DNA of 64,000 nucleotides from NCBI RefSeq assembly GCF_015160855.1, contig NZ_CP063373.1, forward strand, positions 6,758,001 to 6,822,000, written 5' to 3'. The stretch is from Streptomyces ferrugineus (GTDB lineage Bacteria > Actinomycetota > Actinomycetes > Streptomycetales > Streptomycetaceae). The notes below the pieces were generated by a model. That model searched no databases. It saw only the letters and a list, made by a program, of their open reading frames with translations, and was not told the origin of the DNA. Shown here piece after piece: positions 18,232 to 26,891 of this stretch (within the stretch, counting starts at the first letter, position 1; the number at the start of each line of letters is the position of its first letter). The position numbers were made by a program, and so were the translations under genes.

Positions 18232-19252
18232 GACGACCTCCCTCGAGAGTGCGGGGGTCGACGATCCCGAGGACGACGTCGACGAGGAGGTTGACGAGCA
18301 GGGCGAGCATGCCGACGACGAGGATGATGCCCTGGATCACCGGATAGTCCTTGTAGATGATCGCCTGGACGACCTCGGTGCCGAGCCCCGGGTAGGTGAA
18401 GACGTTCTCCAGGATGATCGTCCCTCCGAGCAGGGACGTCAGGACGAGACCGCTCAGGGTGAGGACACTCGTCACGAGGTTGGGCAGCGCGTGGCGGAGG
18501 TGGAGACGCACGGATCCCAGGCGGTGGCCGCGAGCGGTCCTCATGTAGTCCTGGGCGAGCACCGAGGCCGTCTCCTGCCGGACGACGCGGGCGATGGCGA
18601 AGGCCGGGCCGATGCAGAGCGCGGCGATCGGCAGGACGAGCGCACTCGGCGTCGCGGCGCCGCCGGACGGCAGCAGCCCGAGACTGATCGAGAACAGGAC
18701 GATGAGGAGGGTCGCGACGACGTAGACCGGCGCCGACGCGAGGAGCCCGGCGACCGTGCCGAATCCGACGCCGAGCCGGCGGCGGCGTCCGTCACGGGTG
18801 AGGACGCCGACGGTCATGCCCAGCGGGACGGCGATGACCAGGGAGAGCAGGACGGCCGGGATGACGAGCTGGACGGTGTACGGCAACCGGGTCGCGACGA
18901 TGTCCGCGACCGGGGTGTCGAACCGGAACGAGGTGCCGAGCCGTCCGGACGCGATGTCGCCGAGGTAGTGGACGAACCGTGTCGTCAGCGGCTCGTCGAG
19001 GCCCAGTCGTTCGCGTATCGCCGCGAGCGTGGCCGGGGACGAGTTGGTGCCGGCGATCGCCCGGGCCGGGTCCCCGGGCAGCAGGGGCACGATGAGGAAC
19101 GTCACGAGGACGAGCAGCAGCATGGACATCAGCAGCCCGCCCGCCCTGCGGACGGCGAACCCGGCCCAGCCACCGCCCAGCCGCAGCCGGGGCACGCGCC
19201 GGGCGGGTGCGGCCGACAGCGGCCCGGTCGGGACCGCGGACCCGGCGCTCAC
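18221..19252 (-). CDS. peptide-type ABC transporter permease (DppB-like)
   Basis: This 343-residue permease has an N-terminal membrane segment (LLMSMLLLVLVTFLIVPLLP), the family region PGDPARAIAG, and the cytoplasmic EAA-like loop DYMRTARGHRLGSVRLHLRH followed by ALPN. Five more hydrophobic spans follow. The start is GTG 19252, which overlaps the amidase stop (GTGA). A longer in-frame extension would run through the amidase gene and is rejected. It pairs with the DppC half of the next protein. Confidence 0.9.
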   Translation of the reverse strand: MSAGSAVPTGPLSAAPARRVPRLRLGGGWAGFAVRRAGGLLMSMLLLVLVTFLIVPLLPGDPARAIAGTNSSPATLAAIRERLGLDEPLTTRFVHYLGDIASGRLGTSFRFDTPVADIVATRLPYTVQLVIPAVLLSLVIAVPLGMTVGVLTRDGRRRRLGVGFGTVAGLLASAPVYVVATLLIVLFSISLGLLPSGGAATPSALVLPIAALCIGPAFAIARVVRQETASVLAQDYMRTARGHRLGSVRLHLRHALPNLVTSVLTLSGLVLTSLLGGTIILENVFTYPGLGTEVVQAIIYKDYPVIQGIILVVGMLALLVNLLVDVVLGIVDPRTLEGGRRGH

Positions 19253-20679
19253 AGCGCCGCCGCCGTGAGCGCCGCGTCGTCCGGGTGCCGCTCGTACCAG
19301 CGGAACCGTGGTTCGAGCTGGGCCGAGAGCCGCAGCAGCGTCGCCTCGTCGAAGGGCGCGCCCACGAGTTGCGCGCCGACCGGCAGTCCGTCCGCGGTCG
19401 TGTGGACGGGCAGCGAGATCGCGGGCAGCCCGGCGATGTTGGCGAACGCGGTGAACGAGACCATCCGGGTCTCGGTGTGTCGCGGGCCGTCCGGGGCGGA
19501 GTTCGCCTCGTCGTACACGGGGCCGACCGGTGGCGCCACGACCGCGGTGGTCGGGGTGAGGAGGACGTCGAAGTCCCGGCCCCACTGGGCGACCACCTCG
19601 CGCGACTCGGCCTGCAGGCGGGCCGCCGTCCGGGCGTAGTCGCCCGCGGTGACCTCGAGGGCGGTTTCCCGGCGGCGCCGGATGTAGGGGTCCACCGCTT
19701 CGGGGTCATCGACCTCGATGGCGTAAGTGGAGGCACTGATGATCGTCCAGGTGAAGCCCATGATCGCCTCGTACGAGAACATCCTCGGACGGGCCTCGAC
19801 GACCTCGTGCCCCAGGTCGCGCAGTGCCTGCGCGGCCGTCAGCGCCGCTGTGCGGCACTCCTCGTCGACCGGCAGCCCGGTCGGCGCGTCGAGGAGCAGG
19901 CCGATCCGCAGCCGTCCGGGATCGGCACCGGCCTCCTCGATGTACGGGCGACCCGGTTCGGGCGCGCTGTACCAGGCGAGCCGGTCGGGACGGCCCATGA
20001 CGTCGAGCATGAGGGCCGCGTCGCGCACCGTGCGGGTGATGGCGCCTTCGGTCGTCGAGTGTTCCCAGCCCCGGACGAACGCGGGCACGCGTCCCCGGCT
20101 CGGTTTGAGGCCCACGAGGCCGGTGACGGACGCCGGGACCCGGATCGATCCGCCGCCGTCGGAGGCGTGCGCCACCGGGGCGAGCCCGGCCGCTACGGCC
20201 GCCGACGCGCCGCCGCTCGACCCGCCTGAGGTGTGCGCCGGGTTCCACGGGTTGCGCGTCTTGCCGTGCCGGGCGTTCTCGGAGACGGTCAGGGCGCCGA
20301 ACTCCGGTGAGTTCGTCCGGCCGAGGGGGATCGCCCCGGCATCGAGGAGGAGCTGGACGTCGGGGTCCGTGACGGTCCTCGGAGTGTCCCGGATGGCCAG
20401 TGAGGACATCGTGTTGGGTTGTCCCGCGACGGAGCTGAGGTCCTTGATGGGAACGGGGACGCCGTGCAGCGGGCCGAGCGGATCGCCGCGCAGCACCGCC
20501 TCCTCGGCCCGGGCGGCCGCCGCGCGCACGGCGTCGGCGTCGAGCCAGACGACGGCGTTGACGGCGGGATTGATCCGCTCGATGCGGTCGAGGTAGGTCT
20601 CGGCCACCTCCACCGGGCTGACCTCTTTGGTGCGCACGAGGTCGGCGATCTGCTGGGCGGTGCTGAATGGGTCGATCAC
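19249..20679 (-). CDS. amidase signature family hydrolase
   Basis: This 476-residue amidase has the Ser-cisSer-Lys triad: Lys in PVPIKDLS (about residue 78), the cis-Ser in HTSGGSSGGASAAVAAG, and the nucleophile in GGGSIRVPAS. No signal peptide is visible, so it is cytoplasmic. It sits between the binding protein and permease genes, which suggests it hydrolyses the imported amide or amidated peptide. The substrate cannot be told from sequence. It overlaps the dppB start by 4 nt. Confidence 0.88.
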   Translation of the reverse strand: MIDPFSTAQQIADLVRTKEVSPVEVAETYLDRIERINPAVNAVVWLDADAVRAAAARAEEAVLRGDPLGPLHGVPVPIKDLSSVAGQPNTMSSLAIRDTPRTVTDPDVQLLLDAGAIPLGRTNSPEFGALTVSENARHGKTRNPWNPAHTSGGSSGGASAAVAAGLAPVAHASDGGGSIRVPASVTGLVGLKPSRGRVPAFVRGWEHSTTEGAITRTVRDAALMLDVMGRPDRLAWYSAPEPGRPYIEEAGADPGRLRIGLLLDAPTGLPVDEECRTAALTAAQALRDLGHEVVEARPRMFSYEAIMGFTWTIISASTYAIEVDDPEAVDPYIRRRRETALEVTAGDYARTAARLQAESREVVAQWGRDFDVLLTPTTAVVAPPVGPVYDEANSAPDGPRHTETRMVSFTAFANIAGLPAISLPVHTTADGLPVGAQLVGAPFDEATLLRLSAQLEPRFRWYERHPDDAALTAAAL

Positions 20680-20805
20680 CAGGGGACTCCTGTCAAAACG
20701 GTGCGAGGATCTCGGTGCGGGGCGCCGGAACAGCGCGGGGATTCTCCGTGCCGGACGGTCGGGTCCGGCCGCGTGGGTCTCCGCCGCGTGCGGGCGGTGC
20801 GCCCG

Positions 20806-22386
20806 TCAGCCGGTGATGCGCAGGATGGGGTCGTCGAGCGAGCCGCCGAGCATCTGTGCGCTGAATCCCTTGCGCAGCGCGTAGATGAACGGGTCGTTGA
20901 CCAGCGGCACCGCGTCCACCTGCGAGATCAGGGCCTTGGCGGCCTTCTGGTAGGCGGCGCAGCGGGCCTTTTCGGTCGTCGCCTCGGCGCCCTCGGCGAA
21001 GGCCTTGTTCAGCACGGGGTTCTTCACCGCGCCGAGGTTGCCGCCGCCTTCGGGGACGGTCGGGCCCACGAAGTGGGCGAGCGGGTTGGCGAGGCTGCCG
21101 AGGAAGTTGAGGTCGGCGAAGACCGTGAGGTCCCAGGCGTCGGGCTTGCCGAACACGGTCCCGACCCAGGCCCCGACGTCGACGTTGGCGAGGGTGACGT
21201 CCGCGCCCGCGGCCCGCAGCGCCTCCTGGATGTACTGGTTTCCGGCGCCGGCGGGCCCGACGACCTGGGGGCCGACGAGGCGGATCTTCTTGCCCTTGAG
21301 CACGTTCGCCGCCGCGGCTTTGTCCGTCGGTACGAGGAAGGAGGTGCCGGGGTCGTTGCAGGGGATGCCCTTCTGCACGAACATCGTCGACGGCTCACCG
21401 GTGTCCTTCGAGACGACCTTGGTGAAGGCGGCGCGGTCGACGGCCTGGGCGACCGCCCGGCGGGTGGCGACGTCCGCGAAGACCGTGCCGGGTCGTTCGT
21501 TGAAGAGCAGGTAGAAGTCGGAGAACCGGCTGATGCTCACGCTGCGGCCGGCCACGCCGTCGAAGCGCGGGATGCCGGAGGCGTCGATCTTGCCGATGTC
21601 GAGCTGGCCGCTTGCCACGAGGTTGCCGGTCGCCGTCGGGTCGGGCGAGACCAGGTACTCCATCGTCGTGGCGACCTTGCCGGGGATCTTCGTGCGCCAG
21701 GCAGGCCACGCCTTGTATTCCGGGCGAAGTCTGTAGGAGTACGAGACGCCGGACTGGGACTTCTCAAGAAGGTACGGGCCGGACTGGGAGCCCTCGGCCT
21801 TACCGGCGGCGAGGGCCTTGAGGTCCTTGAGCCCCGCCGGGCAGACAATGCCCGTGCTCGCGACCGACAGGCCGGTGACCATGTCGCCCCACGGCCTGGC
21901 CAGCGTGATCTTCACCGTGTGCGCCGCGTCGTCGGCGGCCACTTTCACCTTGTTGCCGGGCCCGAACACCGTGGGGAGATCCGGCGCCGCCGTCTTCGGG
22001 TCGACGTAGCGGTCGAGGGAGGCCTTGACGACCTGCGGCGTGATCGGCGTCCCGTCGGCGCAGGTCGCGTCGGTGCGCAAGGTGAACGTGGCCGAGGTCG
22101 GCGTGTTCTTCCACTTGGTGGCGAGCCCGCCGACGAGCCCGCCGTCGTCCTTGCGCACGAGGGTGTCGTAACTGTTCCGGGCGAGCTGGTAGTCCGGCAG
22201 GGACAGAGCCTTGGCCGGGTCGAAACTTGCCGGCACGTCGATCGTCGTCCGGATCTTCTTCGCCGTGGCGGCCTCACCGCCGCTCGGGTCTCCGGACGTC
22301 GATCCCGTGGTGGTGCATCCGGCGAGTACGGCCGTCATGGCGACGGCCGCGGTCACGGGGACCGTGCGAGTACGGGTCTGGCGCAT
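20806..22386 (-). CDS. peptide-type ABC transporter substrate-binding lipoprotein (SBP_bac_5)
   Basis: This 526-residue lipoprotein has the lipobox VLAGC and belongs to the DppA/OppA/NikA family. Typical features are TFTLRTDATCADGTPITPQVV near residues 100-120 and a two-lobed fold of usual length. It captures the ligand outside the membrane for DppB/C. ATG 22386 has the ribosome site CAGGAGC. It is the first gene of the importer operon, and the amidase follows after 126 bp. Confidence 0.9.
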   Translation of the reverse strand: MRQTRTRTVPVTAAVAMTAVLAGCTTTGSTSGDPSGGEAATAKKIRTTIDVPASFDPAKALSLPDYQLARNSYDTLVRKDDGGLVGGLATKWKNTPTSATFTLRTDATCADGTPITPQVVKASLDRYVDPKTAAPDLPTVFGPGNKVKVAADDAAHTVKITLARPWGDMVTGLSVASTGIVCPAGLKDLKALAAGKAEGSQSGPYLLEKSQSGVSYSYRLRPEYKAWPAWRTKIPGKVATTMEYLVSPDPTATGNLVASGQLDIGKIDASGIPRFDGVAGRSVSISRFSDFYLLFNERPGTVFADVATRRAVAQAVDRAAFTKVVSKDTGEPSTMFVQKGIPCNDPGTSFLVPTDKAAAANVLKGKKIRLVGPQVVGPAGAGNQYIQEALRAAGADVTLANVDVGAWVGTVFGKPDAWDLTVFADLNFLGSLANPLAHFVGPTVPEGGGNLGAVKNPVLNKAFAEGAEATTEKARCAAYQKAAKALISQVDAVPLVNDPFIYALRKGFSAQMLGGSLDDPILRITG

Positions 22387-22542
22387 GGGTGCTCCTGGAG
22401 AGGGATGTCGCGCTCTGCGCAGGTCGCACGGGATCGGGCGGGACGAGCGCGAGCAGTTCGAGGTGGAGGCGGTGCGCGCGGCGCTCGGGACGCCGCTCGG
22501 GAGCGAGCCGTGGAGCGTTTGGTGTGGAGAGGATGCAGCCAA

Positions 22543-22569
22543 GTGAACGGCGTAGTCAATAGCATTCAC
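22543..22569. promoter_or_regulatory. possible TetR operator upstream of the importer operon
   Basis: GTGAA (22543-22547) and TTCAC (22565-22569) form an inverted repeat around 17 bases, and TTGACT lies within it on the - strand as a possible -35. It is in the 264 bp between the TetR gene and the binding-protein start. The arms are short, so this is tentative. Confidence 0.3.
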
Positions 22570-22650
22570 TAACTTTGCGTGCGCTGCGCTCGTCGCGGTT
22601 TTCGGCCGCGAGAAAACGCTGCTGGTGGCGGGCGCGAAGACTGACGCTTG

Positions 22651-23334
22651 TCAGTCGCGCGGGAGCGTCGCCGCCTCCGCCTCGAGGGCCGCGAGGAGGA
22701 TGTCCGTCTGCCGGCGGAAGACGTCGGTCATGTCGATGCTGCGCAGGTGCTCCTTCGCCGCCTCGGCGTAGGGGTACGCGTCAGGATCCGCCGACTGGTA
22801 CTCCTGCACCCAGTTCACCTTGGCGCCGAACCGCTGGTTGACGAGCCGCCAGGCGTTGTTGCTCGCCATGGCGAGGATGAAGTTCGAGAACGCCTGGTAG
22901 TGCAGGACGGCCTCCCGGCCGCGCCAGCCGCCGCGGTGGAACGCTTCCAGGACGGCGTCCACGGCGCGCAACTCGTGAACGCCCCGGGTGACTCTCCCCA
23001 TGCAGAGCGCGGCGGCCGCCGGGTGGTCCAGCGCGGTGTTCCAGGCACGGATCGCCAGGTCCCGCAGCGACTCGGTCCACGACTCGTGCGGCTCGTACCC
23101 CTCGAGGGAGATCCTGTCGAGCTCCTCCGCGACGGCGACCATGATGTGGTCGCGACTCGCGAAGTGCCGGTAGACCGCGGTCGCGGAGGAGGACAGTTCC
23201 TTGCCGAGTCGCTGGAAGGTCAGCGCGTCCGGCCCGTCCTCGTCGAGGATCCGCAGCGCAGCCCCCACGATGAGCCCCTGGGAAAGAGTGCCCCGCTGGA
23301 GCCGCTTCGTCGACCGGCCTCCGGCAACTGCCAC
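22651..23334 (-). CDS. TetR-family regulator
   Basis: This 227-residue protein has an N-terminal HTH (LTFQRLGKELSSSATAVYRHF) and an all-helical C-terminal ligand domain of normal length. It lies directly upstream of the binding-protein gene on the same strand, separated by a 264-bp promoter region, so control of the importer-amidase operon is likely. The C-terminal domain has many Trp/His residues but I cannot name its ligand. Confidence 0.88.
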   Translation of the reverse strand: MAVAGGRSTKRLQRGTLSQGLIVGAALRILDEDGPDALTFQRLGKELSSSATAVYRHFASRDHIMVAVAEELDRISLEGYEPHESWTESLRDLAIRAWNTALDHPAAAALCMGRVTRGVHELRAVDAVLEAFHRGGWRGREAVLHYQAFSNFILAMASNNAWRLVNQRFGAKVNWVQEYQSADPDAYPYAEAAKEHLRSIDMTDVFRRQTDILLAALEAEAATLPRD

Positions 23335-23671
23335 GCGAACGCCTCCCTCGGACGGACGGCGAGCGCACGCCGCCGCAGCCTGCGCCTCCTCACCGGCGAC
23401 AAGGAAACCAGCCTAAGCGACTGATGCTGAGCGGATCGTCCTGGGCCCGTCACCGGGATGGCCTTGCGCCCATGGGCAGGAGATCGGCGATCGGCCCGGC
23501 GACATGACCGCCTGAGACAACCGACGCTCGCCGTTCAGCCTCTACCGCACGAACGGCATCACCCTGCACAAGGACGGCTTCGCCACGCGCATTGCCTGCT
23601 CGACGGTCTCGGTCCAGGTGGGCCCCGCGGTGACGTAACCACCCTCCGAGGGGGGAAGGCACGGTTGCCGA
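23335..23671. other. gene-poor stretch without an intact gene
   Basis: These 337 bp precede the TetR gene. The + strand contains a short open stretch (...SLYRTNGITLHKDGFATRIA) near 23540-23630 that looks like decayed coding sequence but matches no family I recognise. No clear promoter was found. Confidence 0.4.
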
Positions 23672-23695
23672 CCGCAACCTCGCAGCAGGTTGCGG
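23672..23695 (-). terminator. stem-loop terminator of the decayed GH43 gene
   Basis: CCGCAACCT and AGGTTGCGG form a perfect 9-bp stem around a 6-base loop (CGCAGC), 39 bp beyond the GH43 relic stop on the - strand. There is no U-tract, as is common in Streptomyces. Confidence 0.55.
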
Positions 23696-23733
23696 CCGGC
23701 GCTCGTTGTGGCTTTGCCGTGCGGGGAACGCGA

Positions 23734-24780
23734 TCAGGCCCAGGGGCCGACCGCCGAGAAGGAACTGTCGGCGCGGAAGGTGGCGTTGTCCTGGAAGGGG
23801 TCGACGCGCAGCTCGTAGTTGTAGTGGCGGAGGTAGCGGCCAGGGTAGTTGTACGACTCCAGGCTGACCGAGCCGGTGGCCGAACCTGGCCGGGCGCAGT
23901 AGGTGGCGTCCTTGTTGAAGAGCGCCGTGCCGTTGCTCGCGTCGTAGCGGGTGCGGAGGTCCTTGTGCGGGTAGCGGCCGGGGAAGTTGACCGACCGGAG
24001 CGAGCGGCTGGTGTTCGTCGGCAGGGTGGTGCCGCCGGAGACCGGGTCGATGCTGCCCAGGGTGGGGACGACCTTCTTGATCAGGCCGTCGGCGTCGAAC
24101 TCCATCCTGTCGACGGTGGTTTCGCGGTCGGTGCCGTCACCGCCGGGGATGGCGAAACGGTGCCGGTGGCGTAGGCCACGCGGTAGTCCTCGTCCCGGGT
24201 GTCGTTCTCCGACCACATGAAGTTGGTGACCTTCGCGGCCATCGAAGGAGACCATGTCGTCGCTCAGCGGCACGACGTACGCCCGGCCCTGGCCCCAGTA
24301 GAGGTACGACTGGCCGTCGTCGTCGGTGAAGACCGCCGGGTCGATCATCTGGCCGGCGTAGGCGCCGCGGGCGATCAGCGGCCTGCCCAGGGGGCCCTTG
24401 AACGGGCCGGTGGGCGAGTCGGAGACCGCGACGCCGATGTTCGTGTCGGCGGAGTAGTTGCTCAGTTCGAGGACCTCGCCGGGCCAGCGCGCGGTTGTAG
24501 ACCCGGGAGTCACGCATCCTGCCCTTGAAGAGCTTGTCACCGCTGTAGAGCGACTTGCCGATGTGGTTGGCCGTGGTGACGCCGGACCCGATGGAACCGG
24601 GGGGTGACGGTGAAACCGACGGGTTGCGGGCCACCTCCACGCAGCGCGGCGGAGGTCCGGGTGTTCTGCTCGGTGGAGAAGCTCCCGGACGCGATGGCGG
24701 TCCGGAACGAGTCGCCGGTGGTGAACAGGTACCCGTTGCTTCCGATGCGTCGAACAACATTCTTCAGGGCAAGGCCGTTC
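23734..24780 (-). pseudogene. decayed LamG / GH43 / AbfB glycosidase gene
   Basis: In transcription order one sees a LamG-like segment (NHIGKSLYSGDKLFKGRMRD, then SRVYNRAL), a GH43 core (GQMIDPAVFTDDDGQSYLYW, then MWSENDTRDEDYRVAYAT, then TTVDRMEFDADGLIKKVVPT) and a C-terminal AbfB half (SLESYNYPGRYLRHYNY). These lie in at least three frames with missing sequence between them, so several frameshifts and deletions have occurred. The intact ancestor would have been a secreted arabinan- or xylan-side-chain hydrolase. It follows the sigma-AbfB gene on the same strand, and they were probably once co-transcribed. Confidence 0.8.
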
Positions 24781-24784
24781 AGCG

Positions 24785-26356
24785 TCAGGTCCAGGGCGCC
24801 TCGACGACGAAGGAGCGGCTGGCCCGGTGCGAGGCCGTGTTCTGCGAAGGGTCGAGCCACAGCTGGAGGTTGTCCCGGTGGCGGAGATAGCGGCCGGGGT
24901 AGTTGTACGACTCCAGGGAGACCGAACCGGCCGTGGAGCCGGAACGGGGGCAGAAGGTGGCGTCCTTCCGGAAGATGGCGGATCGGTCGTCGGGGTCCAG
25001 CCGGATACGGAAGGCGTAGTGCCGCAGGTACCTGCCCGTGGCGTCCCTGAGTGAGTAGCAGCGGGGGTCGGCCAGGCCGGGGACGAAGGTGAAGGTGGCT
25101 GCCTGCCGGGTGGCCGCGGAGCTGGTGGCTCTGACCGGGGCCAGGATGCCGAGTCGGCCGGACTGACTCACGTAGTCGCCGGGGTTGTCGACCGACCGTA
25201 GGGCATGCTGCCCCGAAACCCGCGCCGCAGCCGTCGTCGCCGGGGCTGATGTCGGCGTCGACGTCGGTGTCGGTGAGGCGGACGCTCTTGGGGACGACGG
25301 CACGGACGAGGCGGCTGGCGACAGCGGGGCCGCGACGGCGGGCCGCGGGGCCGTCTCGTGTGATCCCGTGGCGGTGTACCAGGCCACTGCGGCAGCCGCG
25401 AGCGTGACGGCACCCGCGGCTGCCGTAGCCGCGGGCTTGGCGGCCAGCCTCCCGATCGCCCGCGCCGTACGGCTCGCACCGCTCGCCGTACGCGCGCCCG
25501 CGCCCGAGCCCCCGCTTGCGCCGACGGTCGCCCCGGCCGATTCCGCCCCCAGCGCCCTGGCCAGTACCAGGCCGGCCAGGCCGACCGGCACCGGCACCAG
25601 CGCGAGGCCGGCCAGCAACCCCTCCGCCGGTATCAGGTCGGACGAGCTCAGCAGGCACTGCGGACAGTCGCGGACATGGCGTGCCAGCCGCTTGCGCCAC
25701 AGCGCGGACGGCCGCCCGTCCCACGAGGCGAGCACGGCGGCCAAGTCTGGGCAGCGCGGCGAGGCCGCCACGGCTCGTACGACGGTGCGCGCCGTCTCCA
25801 GCCGTTCCTTGACCCGCTGGATTCGGACCGCGGCATGCTGCGGTGTGAGGCCGCAGGCCGCCGAGAGCTCGCCGCGGGTCAGTTCACCGACGCTCTCCAT
25901 CCACCACAGCGCGAGTACCTCGCGTTCCTCGTCCTCCAGCCAGCGGGTCGCCTCCACCGCTTCACGCCGCTGGCCCGACAGCGCGAGCTGAAGAATCGCC
26001 AGGTCGGAGAAGTCGGCCTGCGGGTCTGGTTCGTGGGCGTTCCCCTCCAGGGGTTCCGTAGTGAGCCAGGGGTGCCCTCTGCGCCACCGGTCACGGATCT
26101 GTCGCACGGTGATGGCGACGAGCCAGGACCGGAACCGATCCGGTTGCTCCAGTCCGGGCAACCCGTCCAGGACTCGCATCATCGTCTCCTGGACCACGTC
26201 GTCGACGTCGCTGTGCCCGTCCAGCGCCCGCCCGACGATGTTGTAGACCAACGGCAGACAGTCCCGTATCAGCTGTTCCGAGGCCTGCCGGTCCCCGGCC
26301 CGCGCCGCCATGACGACGGCGACATCCGGCCGTTCCTGCCTGTTCTGCGAGCGCAC
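24785..26356 (-). CDS. membrane-anchored ECF sigma factor with zinc motif and extracytoplasmic AbfB domain
   Basis: This protein of about 523 residues combines functions usually split between several proteins. Sigma region 2 (about residues 24-92, with DVDDVVQETMMRVLDGL) and region 4 (about 132-188, with ELTRGELSAACGLTP) come first. An anti-sigma-like zinc motif HVRDCPQC (H227, C231, C234) follows. Hydrophobic stretches lie at about 245-267 and 308-326, then a Pro/Ser/Thr-rich linker (330-380), then an arabinofuranose-binding AbfB domain to the end (SLESYNYPGRYLRH). It probably senses arabinan outside the cell and transcribes arabinanase genes. GTG 26356 is the likely start, but a longer frame exists. 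It is divergent from a GH43-AbfB enzyme. Confidence 0.85.
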   Translation of the reverse strand: MRSQNRQERPDVAVVMAARAGDRQASEQLIRDCLPLVYNIVGRALDGHSDVDDVVQETMMRVLDGLPGLEQPDRFRSWLVAITVRQIRDRWRRGHPWLTTEPLEGNAHEPDPQADFSDLAILQLALSGQRREAVEATRWLEDEEREVLALWWMESVGELTRGELSAACGLTPQHAAVRIQRVKERLETARTVVRAVAASPRCPDLAAVLASWDGRPSALWRKRLARHVRDCPQCLLSSSDLIPAEGLLAGLALVPVPVGLAGLVLARALGAESAGATVGASGGSGAGARTASGASRTARAIGRLAAKPAATAAAGAVTLAAAAVAWYTATGSHETAPRPAVAAPLSPAASSVPSSPRASASPTPTSTPTSAPATTAAARVSGQHALRSVDNPGDYVSQSGRLGILAPVRATSSAATRQAATFTFVPGLADPRCYSLRDATGRYLRHYAFRIRLDPDDRSAIFRKDATFCPRSGSTAGSVSLESYNYPGRYLRHRDNLQLWLDPSQNTASHRASRSFVVEAPWT

Positions 26357-26540
26357 CCCGCCCCACCCGTCCCGTCGTCCTGCCGATGTGCCGAGGGCGA
26401 CAGTGTGCCAGGAGCGAATCCGGAGGATGCCCCGTGCCTTGGTCCGTGCCGCGTTTTCCGTTATGCGCGACGCGCCGGCGCGTCTCCTGTGTGTACGGCC
26501 CCGCACCGAGAACGGACGGAGCAACGCTGCTTCACCCCTC

Positions 26541-26570
26541 TTGACACCCGCTTTTACACCCCTCTAACTT
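26541..26570 (+). promoter_or_regulatory. promoter for the GH43-AbfB gene
   Basis: TTGACA (26541-26546) and TAACTT (26565-26570) are separated by 18 bp, a good vegetative-type promoter. The region also holds the direct repeat TTGACACCC/TTTACACCC. The predicted 5' UTR is over 300 nt, and the divergent sigma gene starts about 185 bp away. Confidence 0.5.
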
Positions 26571-26891
26571 TTGGCCGAATTCACGAACGATGTCCGACAT
26601 GTCGAACAAAGCAAAGCCCGTTGCCGGACCCCTCTGGCTCGCCTCCGCTTCCGCTCCGCGACGTGAAACAAGGATGTCTCTCTCATGAGCGATGCTCCCG
26701 CCGCTGCCGGCGTGGAACAGGTCGTCCGCCGACTCTTCGCCACGACGACGGCCGCGACAGGGGCAGCCGCTGCCACAGGCAACAGCCCAGTACCCCTGCC
26801 CCTGCGGCACAGCCACCGGCTTCCAGTGGTCACGCGTCCGGCACCCCGTTTCCACCCCGTCCCGGCACCCGTAGAAAGACAGGACACCCGC

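Noticed and set aside
20680..20805. Possible extra small gene between the amidase and the binding protein
   Set aside because: The 126-bp gap has no start with a ribosome site and no conserved frame.
23540..23640. Short + strand stretch SLYRTNGITLHKDGFATRIA
   Set aside because: It looks like coding sequence but I cannot match it to a family, and no start or full domain is present.
26685..26891. N-terminal extension of the GH43-AbfB enzyme from ATG 26685
   Set aside because: It would place 69 residues before a clear signal peptide. More likely it is 5' UTR.
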